From positions 1,178,001 to 1,242,000 of the forward strand of contig JAUIES010000001.1 in the NCBI GenBank assembly GCA_030429705.1: a stretch of DNA of 64,000 nucleotides, in the 5' to 3' direction. The notes under the pieces are model-generated. The model did no database searches. It had not been told where the DNA came from and worked only from the letters and a program-made list of their open reading frames with translations. The stretch is from Phycisphaerae bacterium. GTDB lineage: Bacteria; Planctomycetota; Phycisphaerae; Phycisphaerales; UBA1924. Both the position numbers and the translations under genes were made by a program. Each line of letters starts with the position of its first letter. The first letter of the stretch is position 1. Of the stretch, positions 1 to 8,172 are shown one piece after another.

Positions 1-1
1 C

Positions 2-1540
2 GTCGAGTTAGGTCTCGATCCCTATGGCGGCCGAACGGATTCGCTCGAATCGCTCACCGATGCGCACGCCCAGCACAGTGCTGCAGCGGATGAATATCAC
101 GCTGCGCACGGCAAAGAGGATGGGTATGAAGATCGCAGACCGCGCGTGCGTGTAGCTGGTCGTGTCATGCTTTCGCGTGACAATGGCAAGTTGGTTTGGA
201 TGAACCTGCGCGACAGTACGCGAGACAGTTTGCAGGTTGCCGTCAGCAAGCGCGATTGCAGCGAGCGAGGTTTCGCGGTTGCCAAGGCGGTGGATCTTGG
301 CGATCTTGTGGTTGTTGAAGGCCCGCTGATGAAAACGCGAGCGGGCGAAGTCACTGTTTGGGCTTCAGATGTCCTTCCTGCCAGCAAGTGTCTGGTGCCG
401 CCGCCCGAGAAACATGCGGGGCTTGCCGACCATGAAACGAGGTACCGTCGGCGATATATCGATATGTGGTCGACGCCTGAAACAACGCGAACTTTTGCAT
501 TACGGAGCCGAGTCGTTGCCAAGATCCGGGAGCATCTTTCAACGCTCGGGTTTCTTGAGGTTGAGACACCCATGTTGCAGCCACAGGCGGGGGGTGCGGC
601 TGCTCGGCCGTTCGTGACCCATATGAACGCGCTCGGGCTCGATCTCTATATGCGCATTGCGCCGGAGTTGTACCTGAAGCGACTTCTCGTGGGCGGGCTG
701 CCTCGCGTGTTCGAGATCAACCGCAATTTTCGGAACGAGGGTCTCGACAAGTCTCACAACCCAGAGTTCACGATGCTTGAGTTGTACCAGGCATACGGCA
801 ACTACCACACGGTGATGGAACTCACGGAATCTCTCGTGCGCACAGCTGCCAGTGCGGCTGCTGCAACGCGCGCGGGCGAAGAGGGTGTTGATGTCGAGAG
901 CTTGGTGCTGCCGTTTGGTGATCTGCAGATTAACTACGCAGAGCCGTTTGCTCGCGTGACTTATGCTGCGTTGTTCGAACGCGGGCTTGGATTTAGCTTC
1001 ACTGATATTGATCGCGTGATGCAGGAGGCTGAGGCAAGAGGTGTCCCAACCAGAAACGATCGGGGCGAGCAGATTGACGAGTTGTTTATCATCAACGCGC
1101 TGTTTGAACGATTTGCTGAACCGCTCCTGCTCGATGAAGCGGGGTATGGCGGGCAGCCTGTGTGGGTGATGGATTATCCGGCTCAGTTAAGCCCACTGAC
1201 CAAATCGAGTGTTGCGGACCCGTCGATCGCCGAGCGCGCGGATCTGTTCATCGCGGGGATGGAGATTGGTCCGCACTATACCGAGCTCAACGACCCTGAC
1301 ATTCAGTCAGCCCGTTTCCGCGAGCAACTCGCGGGTGTTGATGATGAAGAGTCGACCTTCCGTACATTTGATGAAGACTTCATCACAGCGCTGAAGGTCG
1401 GGATGCCCCCTGCGGGGGGGATGGGTATCGGGATTGACCGTTTGATGATGCTGCTTGCCGATGCGCCGACGATTCGTGACGTCATCCTGTTTCCACTCAT
1501 GCGGCCCCAGTCGGGCCGTATTGCCGAAACAGCGGAATGA
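2..1540 (+). CDS. lysS: Lysyl-tRNA synthetase, class II (5' end outside the window)
   Basis: Charges tRNA-Lys with lysine in the cytoplasm. The reading frame is open from base 2, so the gene begins upstream; the first visible residues, VELGLDPYGG, match the N-terminal helix region that precedes the anticodon-binding OB fold of class II LysRS. Class II motif 1 is around VETPMLQPQAGGAAARPF, motif 2 is FEINRNFRNEG, and motif 3 near the C-terminus is GIGIDRLMMLL. The visible 512 codons are close to the usual bacterial length of about 500, so only a few residues are missing. The first ATG in frame at 161 and the GTG at 146 are both inside the OB fold and are not the true start. A GC-rich hairpin follows the stop. 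Confidence 0.96.
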   Translation, partial: VELGLDPYGGRTDSLESLTDAHAQHSAAADEYHAAHGKEDGYEDRRPRVRVAGRVMLSRDNGKLVWMNLRDSTRDSLQVAVSKRDCSERGFAVAKAVDLGDLVVVEGPLMKTRAGEVTVWASDVLPASKCLVPPPEKHAGLADHETRYRRRYIDMWSTPETTRTFALRSRVVAKIREHLSTLGFLEVETPMLQPQAGGAAARPFVTHMNALGLDLYMRIAPELYLKRLLVGGLPRVFEINRNFRNEGLDKSHNPEFTMLELYQAYGNYHTVMELTESLVRTAASAAAATRAGEEGVDVESLVLPFGDLQINYAEPFARVTYAALFERGLGFSFTDIDRVMQEAEARGVPTRNDRGEQIDELFIINALFERFAEPLLLDEAGYGGQPVWVMDYPAQLSPLTKSSVADPSIAERADLFIAGMEIGPHYTELNDPDIQSARFREQLAGVDDEESTFRTFDEDFITALKVGMPPAGGMGIGIDRLMMLLADAPTIRDVILFPLMRPQSGRIAETAE

Positions 1541-1567
1541 AAAAACCCCGGCCGAGGCCGGGGCTTG
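1541..1567 (-). terminator. Hairpin terminator between convergent genes
   Basis: The arms CCCCGGCC (1546-1553) and GGCCGGGG (1556-1563) form a perfect 8-bp stem with a two-base spacer. Five A residues precede the stem, so on the minus strand the stem is followed by a T run, as expected for an intrinsic terminator of the minus-strand gene ending at 1613. It may also stop lysS transcription, although the T tract on that side is poor. Confidence 0.7.
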
Positions 1568-1612
1568 TGAACAGCACTGAGTTTATAGGTTCAGGGTTAC
1601 TTCGTACGGTGT

Positions 1613-2659
1613 TTAGCCACCATCGCCCGCCGGAGCATCGCCTGCTTCACCGGGCTTCCGCATTTTGATTTCAACATTGTGTTCGCCTTCGATCAGATCC
1701 GGGTTGGACAGATCGAGCATGCGAACGGGCGGCGCGTGAGGATCTTCTCTGGTTTCGCGGACAGCATTCAGGAATGCTTGCTTTTGCTTCAGGTCGAGTG
1801 AGTCCCAGGCATCGCGGACCATAATCGCCTTGGCGGCGTTGACATCGGCTTCGTCATTTGCCGAGCCATTGATACCGAGCAGTGCAGAAGCGGCAGCGGT
1901 ATCGGCGAGACCTGCCTTCTCGACCACTTCTTTCATGCGCCAGGTTGCCTCAGCGAGCATGCCTTCGAAGGCGATGGTTGATTCCTTCAGCGACTCACCC
2001 ATGATGTATTTCATGAAATTGGTGAGGCCGGTATTGGCATCTTGCTCGGTTAACTCGCCCATGATGGCTTTTTGATACTCACCGAGAATCTGCAGATTCA
2101 TGTCTTTCTGTACGCGAGACAGCAGTTGCCGATCGAACATCTCGAGTGTAATGCTCTTGGGGGGGACAAGCGGCGTCATGACATCCGTGATCAACTTCAT
2201 CGCTTCGGGATTGTCAAGTTGCAGGTTGTCGAGCAGGCCGTTTTCAATCTGGATGATGAAGTCGAGGTTGTCGACGACAATCTGTTCCATGCGATAGCGA
2301 CGGCCGACGAGCATGGGCATCAGTTCGATCGCTTTGCGCTTGCCACCGACGAAGGGGTTGTTGCGCAGTGCTTCGAAATCGAGGGGCACATCGAAGCGAA
2401 TGATCTTGCCGTCTTCACCGATCTGGGCGAGTTTGCGATATTCAACATCAGGAACCTTGCTCATGGTTCCGGGGTTGGAGAGATTGGGTCGATTTCGATC
2501 GGGCGCTTGCGGCCGGGCGACCGGGGCCGGTTGTTGGTCTGGCGGCGTAAACTCGGGCGTTTCCGGATTGGCTTTGGGTGGCGGCGTTGTGAGCTGGGCG
2601 TGTGCGCTTCCAGCGACGATAATCAGGCTCAATGCTGCAGTTCGACAGATTCGTTTCAT
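1613..2659 (-). CDS. Secreted or periplasmic protein of unknown function
   Basis: A 348-residue protein that I do not recognise. The start at 2659 was chosen over the in-frame upstream start at 2737 because it gives a clean signal peptide (MKRICRTAALSLIIVAGSAHA, cleaved after AHA) and sits 7 bases behind GGAGGG. A proline-rich segment (about residues 22-60) follows the signal peptide. The rest is rich in charged helices with no membrane segment, and the last 20 residues are glycine- and proline-rich. It is transcribed divergently from pyrE; the 162-base gap between the two starts must hold both promoters. Export is well supported; function is unknown. Confidence 0.8.
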   Translation of the reverse strand: MKRICRTAALSLIIVAGSAHAQLTTPPPKANPETPEFTPPDQQPAPVARPQAPDRNRPNLSNPGTMSKVPDVEYRKLAQIGEDGKIIRFDVPLDFEALRNNPFVGGKRKAIELMPMLVGRRYRMEQIVVDNLDFIIQIENGLLDNLQLDNPEAMKLITDVMTPLVPPKSITLEMFDRQLLSRVQKDMNLQILGEYQKAIMGELTEQDANTGLTNFMKYIMGESLKESTIAFEGMLAEATWRMKEVVEKAGLADTAAASALLGINGSANDEADVNAAKAIMVRDAWDSLDLKQKQAFLNAVRETREDPHAPPVRMLDLSNPDLIEGEHNVEIKMRKPGEAGDAPAGDGG

Positions 2660-2821
2660 TTCATCCCTCCCTCTGGGTGATGGGGCACAGTGCATGCAAG
2701 AGGCACCCACCGGCCTCGTCATGTCAGGTTTCGACACAATTATGACTCTGATTCGGCTCAGAACACGCAGTCGATCCCAAAATTCCTGGCGCGTTGCGCC
2801 CGCGTGACAGAGGCATATGGT

Positions 2822-3391
2822 ATGTCCATGCCTATTTCAACGCCCGATCGAGCCAAAATTGCCGATTCCATCGCCAAACTGTCGCTTTTGCGTGGTCAGT
2901 TCACCCTTCGTTCTGGGCGCACAAGTTCGTATTATTTGGACAAATACGCCTTTTCGACAAGCCCACTCGTGTTGGATGGGGTCGGCGATTTATTGCAAGC
3001 CCACCTGTCGGCCATTGCCGAACGATTGGGCCAACCGATCGACCGTCTTGCTGGTGCTGAGTTGGGCGGCATCCCACTTGTGACGGTGGCATCCCTGAAA
3101 ACGGGGCTTCCGTGCCTGTTCGTCCGCAACGCCAAAAAGGGGTATGGCACGGCGAAACAACTGGAAGGCCCCCTCGTTGCGGGCGACCGGGTCGTATTCA
3201 TCGAAGATGTAGCGACGACCGCCGGGCAGGCGCTCGAAGCGGTGGGGGTGCTGCGCGATGCAGGCGTGGAGGTCGTTGCGGTTCTGACCACGATCGATCG
3301 GCTTGAGGGAGCGCGCGAGAATGTGGAGAGCGCAGGTTTGATCTTTGATTCGTTGTTTACGGTGCGTGATTTCGGGATCGATGCCGACTGA
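2822..3391 (+). CDS. pyrE: Orotate phosphoribosyltransferase
   Basis: Transfers phosphoribose from PRPP to orotate to give OMP, the fifth step of de novo pyrimidine synthesis. The PRPP-binding motif VVFIEDVATTAGQAL is near residue 125, the FTLRSGRTSSYYLDKY substrate region is near residue 20, and FVRNAKKGYGTAKQLEG matches the flexible catalytic loop carrying the active-site lysine. The 189-residue length from ATG 2822 is normal. An alternative ATG lies at 2828 and an upstream extension to 2690 lacks pyrE-like sequence and is unlikely to be translated. AGAGG lies just upstream. The stop codon directly abuts the stop of the convergent gene at 3392. Confidence 0.93.
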   Translation: MSMPISTPDRAKIADSIAKLSLLRGQFTLRSGRTSSYYLDKYAFSTSPLVLDGVGDLLQAHLSAIAERLGQPIDRLAGAELGGIPLVTVASLKTGLPCLFVRNAKKGYGTAKQLEGPLVAGDRVVFIEDVATTAGQALEAVGVLRDAGVEVVAVLTTIDRLEGARENVESAGLIFDSLFTVRDFGIDAD

Positions 3392-3640
3392 TCAGAATGG
3401 AATCAAGAACAAGACAAACACCGCGATCAGAGCAAGTACTACGACGATGGTCCAGATTGGCGCGCGTGATACAGGGTCGCTGACGCCGTGCCCGCAATAC
3501 GGGCACATTTCGGTCTGGTCGTAGACGGACTTGTGGCAGTTGGGGCAGGTGATGAACTCGTCGCCGAAGCGGTCGAGGTCTTCGGCGCTGGGGCCATCAG
3601 GGTCAAGTCCTTCACCGATATCGGGGTCATCCCATGCCAT
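3392..3640 (-). CDS. Small zinc-ribbon membrane protein
   Basis: An 82-residue protein with an acidic N-terminal 28 residues, a zinc-ribbon-like pair CPNC (about 32-35) and CPYC (about 46-49), and one C-terminal membrane helix, IWTIVVVLALIAVFVLFLIPF, running to the last residue. The layout predicts a tail-anchored protein with a cytoplasmic metal-binding head. No family with known function comes to mind. It lies convergent to pyrE and divergent from the flagellin gene. A similar CxxC zinc ribbon occurs at the end of the K+ channel at 9939. Confidence 0.75.
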   Translation of the reverse strand: MAWDDPDIGEGLDPDGPSAEDLDRFGDEFITCPNCHKSVYDQTEMCPYCGHGVSDPVSRAPIWTIVVVLALIAVFVLFLIPF

Positions 3641-3696
3641 GTGTTCAGGGTATGTCGTCGATGGGCGATACCGGGCGCTTCAGGGTTCAATGTTGG

Positions 3697-3704
3697 GCCG
3701 ATAG
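3697..3704 (+). promoter_or_regulatory. Possible sigma-28 -10 element before flagellin
   Basis: GCCGATAG matches the sigma-28 (FliA) -10 consensus GCCGATAA at seven of eight positions and lies directly before the flagellin gene. No TAAA -35 box is present 15 bases upstream, and the implied start point would make the message leaderless or nearly so. A related GTCGATAG occurs at 38240 before the flgM-like gene. This is suggestive only. Confidence 0.3.
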
Positions 3705-3709
3705 TTTGA

Positions 3710-4540
3710 ATGACGATGCAGACGATTGGCTTTTCCAATGTGATGGATCTGATGCTGCGCGGGCGCATGGCGGCTGCGGACCGGGCGATGGGCCAGGCGA
3801 TCGAGCGGCTGGCGACCGGCAAGCGCATCAATCATCCGAAAGATGATGTCTCCGGGTTTCGGGTTGCAGAAGATCTGCGTGTGGATGTCATTGCGCGGGA
3901 AAAGGGGATTCAGTCAGCGGAGCGGCACAATCACTTTTTGGCTGCGAAAGAGGGCGCGTTGAGTGTTATCAACGATATGGCGATCGAGTTGCAGGGGATT
4001 GTGGTTCAGGCAGCCAACCGAGGCGGACTCGGCGAAGGAGAACTCAGAGCCTTACAGACCGAAGCCGATTCGATTCTGGATGGGATTGACTTCATCTCAA
4101 GCACAGCCATGTTCAAGGGCGAAAAACTCCTCGAAGGCGTGAACTCGACGACACTGGGCCTTCGCAAACTCGTCGCGGGGGACGAGGGTGAGGACGACGA
4201 TGATGTTGACGATGAGCCTGCACGGCCGCGACACTTTCTCGATCTGACGGACGGTGAACTGAAGGCGATTCAAGAAGCGGTCGACCATGCGGCATCAACG
4301 CTCAACAAGCGTCGCGCGGGTGTTGGTCTCATGATGCAACGCAATGAGAGCAATATGCGGCAGATGATGGTCGAACTCGAAGCCATGAGCAGCGAACTCA
4401 GCCGCATCGAAGATACGGATTATGCGGTCGAGATCAGCAAACTCGTGCGGGCCCAGATTCTCAAAGAGACGAGCATGCGAAGCCTGATGATCGGGCGGTC
4501 GCAGGCGGGTGGCGTGCTGAACCTGTTGAGCAACAATTAG
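3710..4540 (+). CDS. fliC: Flagellin, short form
   Basis: A filament subunit of the bacterial flagellum. The N-terminal D0/D1 coiled coil is recognisable (AIERLATGKRINHPKDDVSGFRVAEDLR, near residue 32, then EGALSVINDMAIELQGIVVQAAN), as is the C-terminal partner (ISKLVRAQILKETSMRSLMIGRSQAGGVLNLLSNN). At 276 residues it is near the lower size limit for flagellins: the surface D2/D3 region is almost absent and replaced by a very acidic loop at about residues 158-172 (GDEGEDDDDVDDEP). ATG 3710 and ATG 3716 are both possible starts and neither has a clear ribosome-binding site. No other flagellar structural gene is next to it. A flagellin-glycosylation operon lies at 31-36 kb and a FlgM-like gene at 38.3 kb. 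Confidence 0.88.
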   Translation: MTMQTIGFSNVMDLMLRGRMAAADRAMGQAIERLATGKRINHPKDDVSGFRVAEDLRVDVIAREKGIQSAERHNHFLAAKEGALSVINDMAIELQGIVVQAANRGGLGEGELRALQTEADSILDGIDFISSTAMFKGEKLLEGVNSTTLGLRKLVAGDEGEDDDDVDDEPARPRHFLDLTDGELKAIQEAVDHAASTLNKRRAGVGLMMQRNESNMRQMMVELEAMSSELSRIEDTDYAVEISKLVRAQILKETSMRSLMIGRSQAGGVLNLLSNN

Positions 4541-4573
4541 AAAAGCCGCCGGGCGCGGTGTCCGGCGGCTTGA
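4541..4573. terminator. Bidirectional hairpin terminator (flagellin / sat)
   Basis: GCCGCCGG (4545-4552) pairs with CCGGCGGC (4562-4569) around a nine-base loop. Four A residues precede it, giving a T run for minus-strand transcripts from the sulfurylase gene; two T residues follow on the plus side. It sits between the convergent flagellin and sat genes and probably serves both. Confidence 0.7.
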
Positions 4574-4602
4574 AATCAAATCAAGAAGCAAATCGCGGTC
4601 GA

Positions 4603-5784
4603 TCAGGCTTTGGTGGCCCAGGCGATGAGTGCGTCAGCGACCTCGGGGCGGCTGAACTCCATCGGCGGGCGTTCGCCCTTGCCGAGCATTTCGCGGACCT
4701 TGGTGCCCGAGAGGAAGATCTGGTCGCCTTCGATCTTGGGGAAGGTCTTGCCTGAGACCATGCCCTGGGCGCGCTTGCTGTAGGCAGCGTGCTCGAACTT
4801 GAGCGGGATGATGCCGATGTTATCAGCGTCGAGCCCGTCGAAGATGGTCTGTGCGTCGTATGTGCCGTAGTAGTTGCCAACGCCGGCGTGGTCGCGACCG
4901 GTGATGAAGTGGGTGCAGCCATAGTTCTTGCGAACGAGTGCGTGCAGGATTGCTTCACGCGGTCCGGCGTAGCGCATGGCTGCGGGCATGACGCTGAGTG
5001 CTGTGCGCTCGGGGACGAAGTAGTTTTCGATGAGCACTTTGTAGCAGTCCATGCGGACATCCGCGGGGATGTCGCCGGGCTTGGTCTCGCCAACGAGCGG
5101 GTGGATGAGCAGTCCGTCACAGATTTCCTGTGTGCACTTGCAGAGATACTCGTGAGCGCGGTGGATCGGGTTGCGGGTCTGGAACGCGCCGATGGTCTTC
5201 CAGCCACGCTTTTCGAAGTCGGCGCGGGTCTGGGCCGGGGTGAGGCGTTCATCGAGGAACGCTTCGGGTCCATCCGGGTCGACACAGACGGTGACGACTT
5301 CGATCGGGCCGGCGAGACAGGTGTCGCCTTCCGCCTTAACGGCTTCAGCACCGGGGTGGTTGCCATCGTCGTCTTCGGGCTTGTTGAAGAAGACTTTGGA
5401 AGCTTCCTTGGCGCGGTCGTGGGGATAGACCTCTTCAACCGTCATGACTGCCTGGAGGACGCCGTTCGGTGCGTTTAGCGCGACGCGATCACCGACCTTG
5501 GGGGCATCAGCAGCGTCGACCGACAGCGTAATCGGAATCGGCCAAACATCGCCGGACGCGAGTGTCATATTGTCACAGACGCTGTCAAAGTCGGCTTTGC
5601 CCATGAACCCGGTGAGCGGGCTGAAAGCACCGATACCGATCATTTCGACATCGCAGGACTGCTTGGCTGAAAGCGAGATCTGCTGCAGCGATGATGCTTC
5701 TGCGGTCAGTTCCTTGGCTTTGCCTGCATCTGCGACCTGATTGACGAGAGTGCCGCCGTGCGGCTCGATCAAACCCTTGCTCAT
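4603..5784 (-). CDS. sat: Sulfate adenylyltransferase (ATP sulfurylase)
   Basis: Makes adenosine 5'-phosphosulfate from sulfate and ATP. The monomeric Sat/PUA-fold type is indicated by the 393-residue length, by the substrate motif FQTRNPIHRAHEYLCK and by the downstream GRDHAGVGNYYGTYDAQ motif. The start at 5784 has GGAG upstream. It is not the CysD/CysN heterodimer. APS kinase (cysC, 7450) lies 1.7 kb away on the other strand with a thioredoxin-like gene between, so the region as a whole can form PAPS. No APS/PAPS reductase or sulfite reductase is present in this window, so assimilation and sulfotransfer cannot be told apart here. Confidence 0.95.
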   Translation of the reverse strand: MSKGLIEPHGGTLVNQVADAGKAKELTAEASSLQQISLSAKQSCDVEMIGIGAFSPLTGFMGKADFDSVCDNMTLASGDVWPIPITLSVDAADAPKVGDRVALNAPNGVLQAVMTVEEVYPHDRAKEASKVFFNKPEDDDGNHPGAEAVKAEGDTCLAGPIEVVTVCVDPDGPEAFLDERLTPAQTRADFEKRGWKTIGAFQTRNPIHRAHEYLCKCTQEICDGLLIHPLVGETKPGDIPADVRMDCYKVLIENYFVPERTALSVMPAAMRYAGPREAILHALVRKNYGCTHFITGRDHAGVGNYYGTYDAQTIFDGLDADNIGIIPLKFEHAAYSKRAQGMVSGKTFPKIEGDQIFLSGTKVREMLGKGERPPMEFSRPEVADALIAWATKA

Positions 5785-5883
5785 TGAAGACTCCTCATGT
5801 GGGAAATGCGTTGTCCCTCCCAGAACAAAACGCGTGGATGCGAGGGTAGGTTTGTGGTGAGAGCGAGTCTACACAATCGTTCT

Positions 5884-5911
5884 TTGTTCGGTATGACAAT
5901 TATGGAATAAT
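5884..5911 (+). promoter_or_regulatory. Possible sigma-70-type promoter for the thioredoxin gene
   Basis: TTGTTC (5884-5889) and AATAAT (5906-5911) are separated by 16 bases, with the -10 box matching consensus at five of six positions and the -35 at three. It lies in an AT-rich pocket of the 245-base gap between sat and the gene at 6030 and would give a leader of about 110 bases. The call rests on pattern only. Confidence 0.3.
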
Positions 5912-6029
5912 GCGCGAGTCGTGGTGTTTACAGGACTAGGCTCAATGGACTTTGGGGGTCCTCGGTTTGCCGACGGTCGGCGCCGAGCATTGACCGGTGA
6001 CAGAACCGAAACAGATGGAGGATCGTCCG

Positions 6030-7151
6030 ATGAACAAGAAATTACTTTCGACCCTGTGTGCAGCGGCTGCGTTTGCGATGCCGTTCTCGAGCACCGCTCT
6101 CGGGCAGGCCGAGGCGCAGGAAAAGGTTGCTCAGCCAGAAGAAAAGCGTCCGGCATTGTGGGTCGGCGATGACGCTCCGGCGCTGTCGATCGGCGAGTGG
6201 ATCAAGGGCGAGCCCATCACCGGTTTTGAAAAAGGCCGGGTGTATGTGGTCGAGTTCTGGGCGACCTGGTGCGGGCCTTGTATCGCGGGCATGCCTCATC
6301 TGAGCGAAATGCAGAAGACTTATGGCAAAAAGGGCGTGACCATCATTGGTGTGAATGTGTGGGATGACCCAAGCAAGGTCGAGCCGTTCATGAAGAACAA
6401 GGGCGGCAACGACTTGATGCAGTACACCGTTGGCATCGAGCAGAAGATTGAAGGCGAAGATGTCTCGCGCACCGGCGAGATGGACCGCGCGTGGATGAAG
6501 CCTGCTGAGCAACGCGGTATCCCGGCATCATTTGTGGTCGATAAAGCGGGCAAAATCGCGTATGTCGGGCACCCGATGTGGCTCGATATTCCCGTGCAGG
6601 GCGTGCTTGATGGCACCTGGAACAGCAAGACCGGGATGGCCAAGATCAAGGAAGCCGAAGCGATGCTGATGAAGGCCTATCGCGCCGGCTCGCCCGAAGA
6701 GCGCCTCGAAGCGTTTGATGCTTTTGAAGCCAAGTACCCGGCGGTCGCCCATCAGAGCATGTTCACAAGCATGAAACTCGACCTTCTCATGGCGACCAAG
6801 CAGTACAGCCGGGCGTGGGATCTTGCGGGCAAGTTGGTTGACGAAGCGATCAAGAAGGACGATGTGCAAACGCTCAACAGCATTGCCTGGTCGATCGTCG
6901 ATCCGGAAGGCGATGTCAGCGAGCCCAATCTGCCGCTCGCGTTGAAGGCTGCCCGGGCTGCCAACGCTGCGACAGGTGAAGAAGATGCCGCGATTCTTGA
7001 CACCCTTGCTCGGGTTTACTGGAACATGGGCGAGAAGTCGCACGCGATCGAGCTGCAGCGCAAGGCTGTGGAACATGCCGAAGGCCCGATGAAGGCCGGG
7101 ATCGAAGGCGCGTTGAAAGAGTACGAAGAAGCTGTCAGGACTGGTGGCTGA
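6030..7151 (+). CDS. Secreted TlpA-like thioredoxin-fold protein with helical C-terminal region
   Basis: A 373-residue exported protein. The start at 6030 gives a signal peptide (MNKKLLSTLCAAAAFAMPFSSTALGQA) and has GGAGG eight bases upstream; the frame extends to 5997 but without a site. A thioredoxin fold follows with the active-site motif WATWCGPC at about residues 76-83 and the cis-proline segment RGIPASFVVD. Residues from about 210 to the end are helical and repetitive (LEAFDAFEAKYP, TLNSIAWSIVDPE, ILDTLARVYWNMGEKSHAIELQRKAVE), resembling TPR repeats. A role in periplasmic thiol-disulfide chemistry is inferred. A strong terminator follows. Confidence 0.85.
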   Translation: MNKKLLSTLCAAAAFAMPFSSTALGQAEAQEKVAQPEEKRPALWVGDDAPALSIGEWIKGEPITGFEKGRVYVVEFWATWCGPCIAGMPHLSEMQKTYGKKGVTIIGVNVWDDPSKVEPFMKNKGGNDLMQYTVGIEQKIEGEDVSRTGEMDRAWMKPAEQRGIPASFVVDKAGKIAYVGHPMWLDIPVQGVLDGTWNSKTGMAKIKEAEAMLMKAYRAGSPEERLEAFDAFEAKYPAVAHQSMFTSMKLDLLMATKQYSRAWDLAGKLVDEAIKKDDVQTLNSIAWSIVDPEGDVSEPNLPLALKAARAANAATGEEDAAILDTLARVYWNMGEKSHAIELQRKAVEHAEGPMKAGIEGALKEYEEAVRTGG

Positions 7152-7186
7152 GCGATTCTGAAACGATCGATTGAACTCGAACATTG

Positions 7187-7230
7187 CATCGCCGCGGCTG
7201 TTATCGGCCGCGGCGATGTTGGTTTTGTTG
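7187..7230 (+). terminator. Strong hairpin terminator
   Basis: CATCGCCGCGG (7187-7197) pairs perfectly with CCGCGGCGATG (7208-7218), with one or two more pairs possible inside, and is followed by a T-rich tract (TTGGTTTTGTTGG). It ends the transcript of the thioredoxin-like gene. The remaining 220 bases up to cysC show no further feature that I can identify. Confidence 0.85.
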
Positions 7231-7449
7231 GCATTGGGTGCGTGTCTGGCGGGTGGGTATGCTTGATTGGCAAAAACACCTGTCTAGGCTCTGGGTTCAC
7301 GGTTTTCCCTCACTTCCGAGCCGATGGGAGCCGATCGTAGAAAACCGATCAACCGTCTGTGCGGGCAGCCTTGGAGGCTGGCTGCAACGGTCAGATCAAC
7401 ATCGCTCCGCGAAGTGTGACCCAAAGGCGGAGCCCAGGAGAATGCAGCA

Positions 7450-8070
7450 ATGAGCGAAGTCAAATCAACCAATATTCACTTTCACGAAGGCAACATCAGC
7501 CGCGAAGAACGCTGGAAAGCGCTTGGCACCACCGGTGTGACCATGTGGTTCACCGGCCTGTCGGCGTGCGGCAAGAGCACCATCGCCTGTGCTCTCGAGC
7601 AGGCGCTGTGCAACCAGGGTGTGGCGTGCTACCGCCTTGACGGCGACAACATCCGTTTCGGGCTGAACAAGAACCTCGGGTTCAGTGCCGAAGACCGCGA
7701 AGAGAACATCCGCCGCATCGGCGAGGTGTCCAAACTATTCGCCGATGCGGGCATTGTGACGCTCTCAAGCTTTATCAGCCCATACACCAAGGACCGCGAC
7801 GCAGCCCGTGCATTGCATAAGGAAGCCGGCGTGAAGTTCATCGAAGTGTTTGTGGACACACCGATTGAGATCTGCGAAGAGCGCGACCCCAAGGGGCTGT
7901 ACAAGAAGGCCCGCGCCGGCGAGATCAAGGGCTTCACCGGGATTGACGATCCATATGAAGCGCCCGAGAACGCTGAGTTGGTCATCAAGGCCGGCGAGCA
8001 TGATCTCGAAGCCTGCGTGCAGCAGTGCCTTGAGAGCCTTGCCAAGCACGGCATCATCAGCATGGACTGA
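7450..8070 (+). CDS. cysC: Adenylyl-sulfate kinase (APS kinase)
   Basis: Phosphorylates APS at the 3' hydroxyl to give PAPS, the activated sulfate donor. The P-loop [13 protein letters not shown] is near residue 35, followed by [19 protein letters not shown] and the [20 protein letters not shown] segment that are typical of CysC. Its length of 206 residues is standard for the stand-alone enzyme. ATG 7450 is preceded by AGGAG. It works downstream of the ATP sulfurylase at 4603. A strong terminator follows at once, so it is probably monocistronic. Confidence 0.96.
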   Translation: MSEVKSTNIHFHEGNISREERWKALGTTGVTMWFTGLSACGKSTIACALEQALCNQGVACYRLDGDNIRFGLNKNLGFSAEDREENIRRIGEVSKLFADAGIVTLSSFISPYTKDRDAARALHKEAGVKFIEVFVDTPIEICEERDPKGLYKKARAGEIKGFTGIDDPYEAPENAELVIKAGEHDLEACVQQCLESLAKHGIISMD

Positions 8071-8105
8071 TGATCGGCTGAGGCAATTGAATCGAGAATC
8101 TTGTG

Positions 8106-8140
8106 ACGGGCAGCCTAAGGCTGCCCGTCTTTTCTTTTTG
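8106..8140 (+). terminator. Strong intrinsic terminator after cysC
   Basis: ACGGGCAGCC (8106-8115) and GGCTGCCCGT (8119-8128) form a perfect 10-bp stem with a TAA loop, followed by CTTTTCTTTTT. This is a textbook intrinsic terminator. Confidence 0.92.
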
Positions 8141-8172
8141 TCGGTCGAAAGACGAAGAGAGGATGGCTTGTG

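Noticed and set aside
4789-5478. A 229-codon frame on the plus strand opposite sat
   Set aside because: Antisense shadow of the ATP sulfurylase; no homology or start signal.
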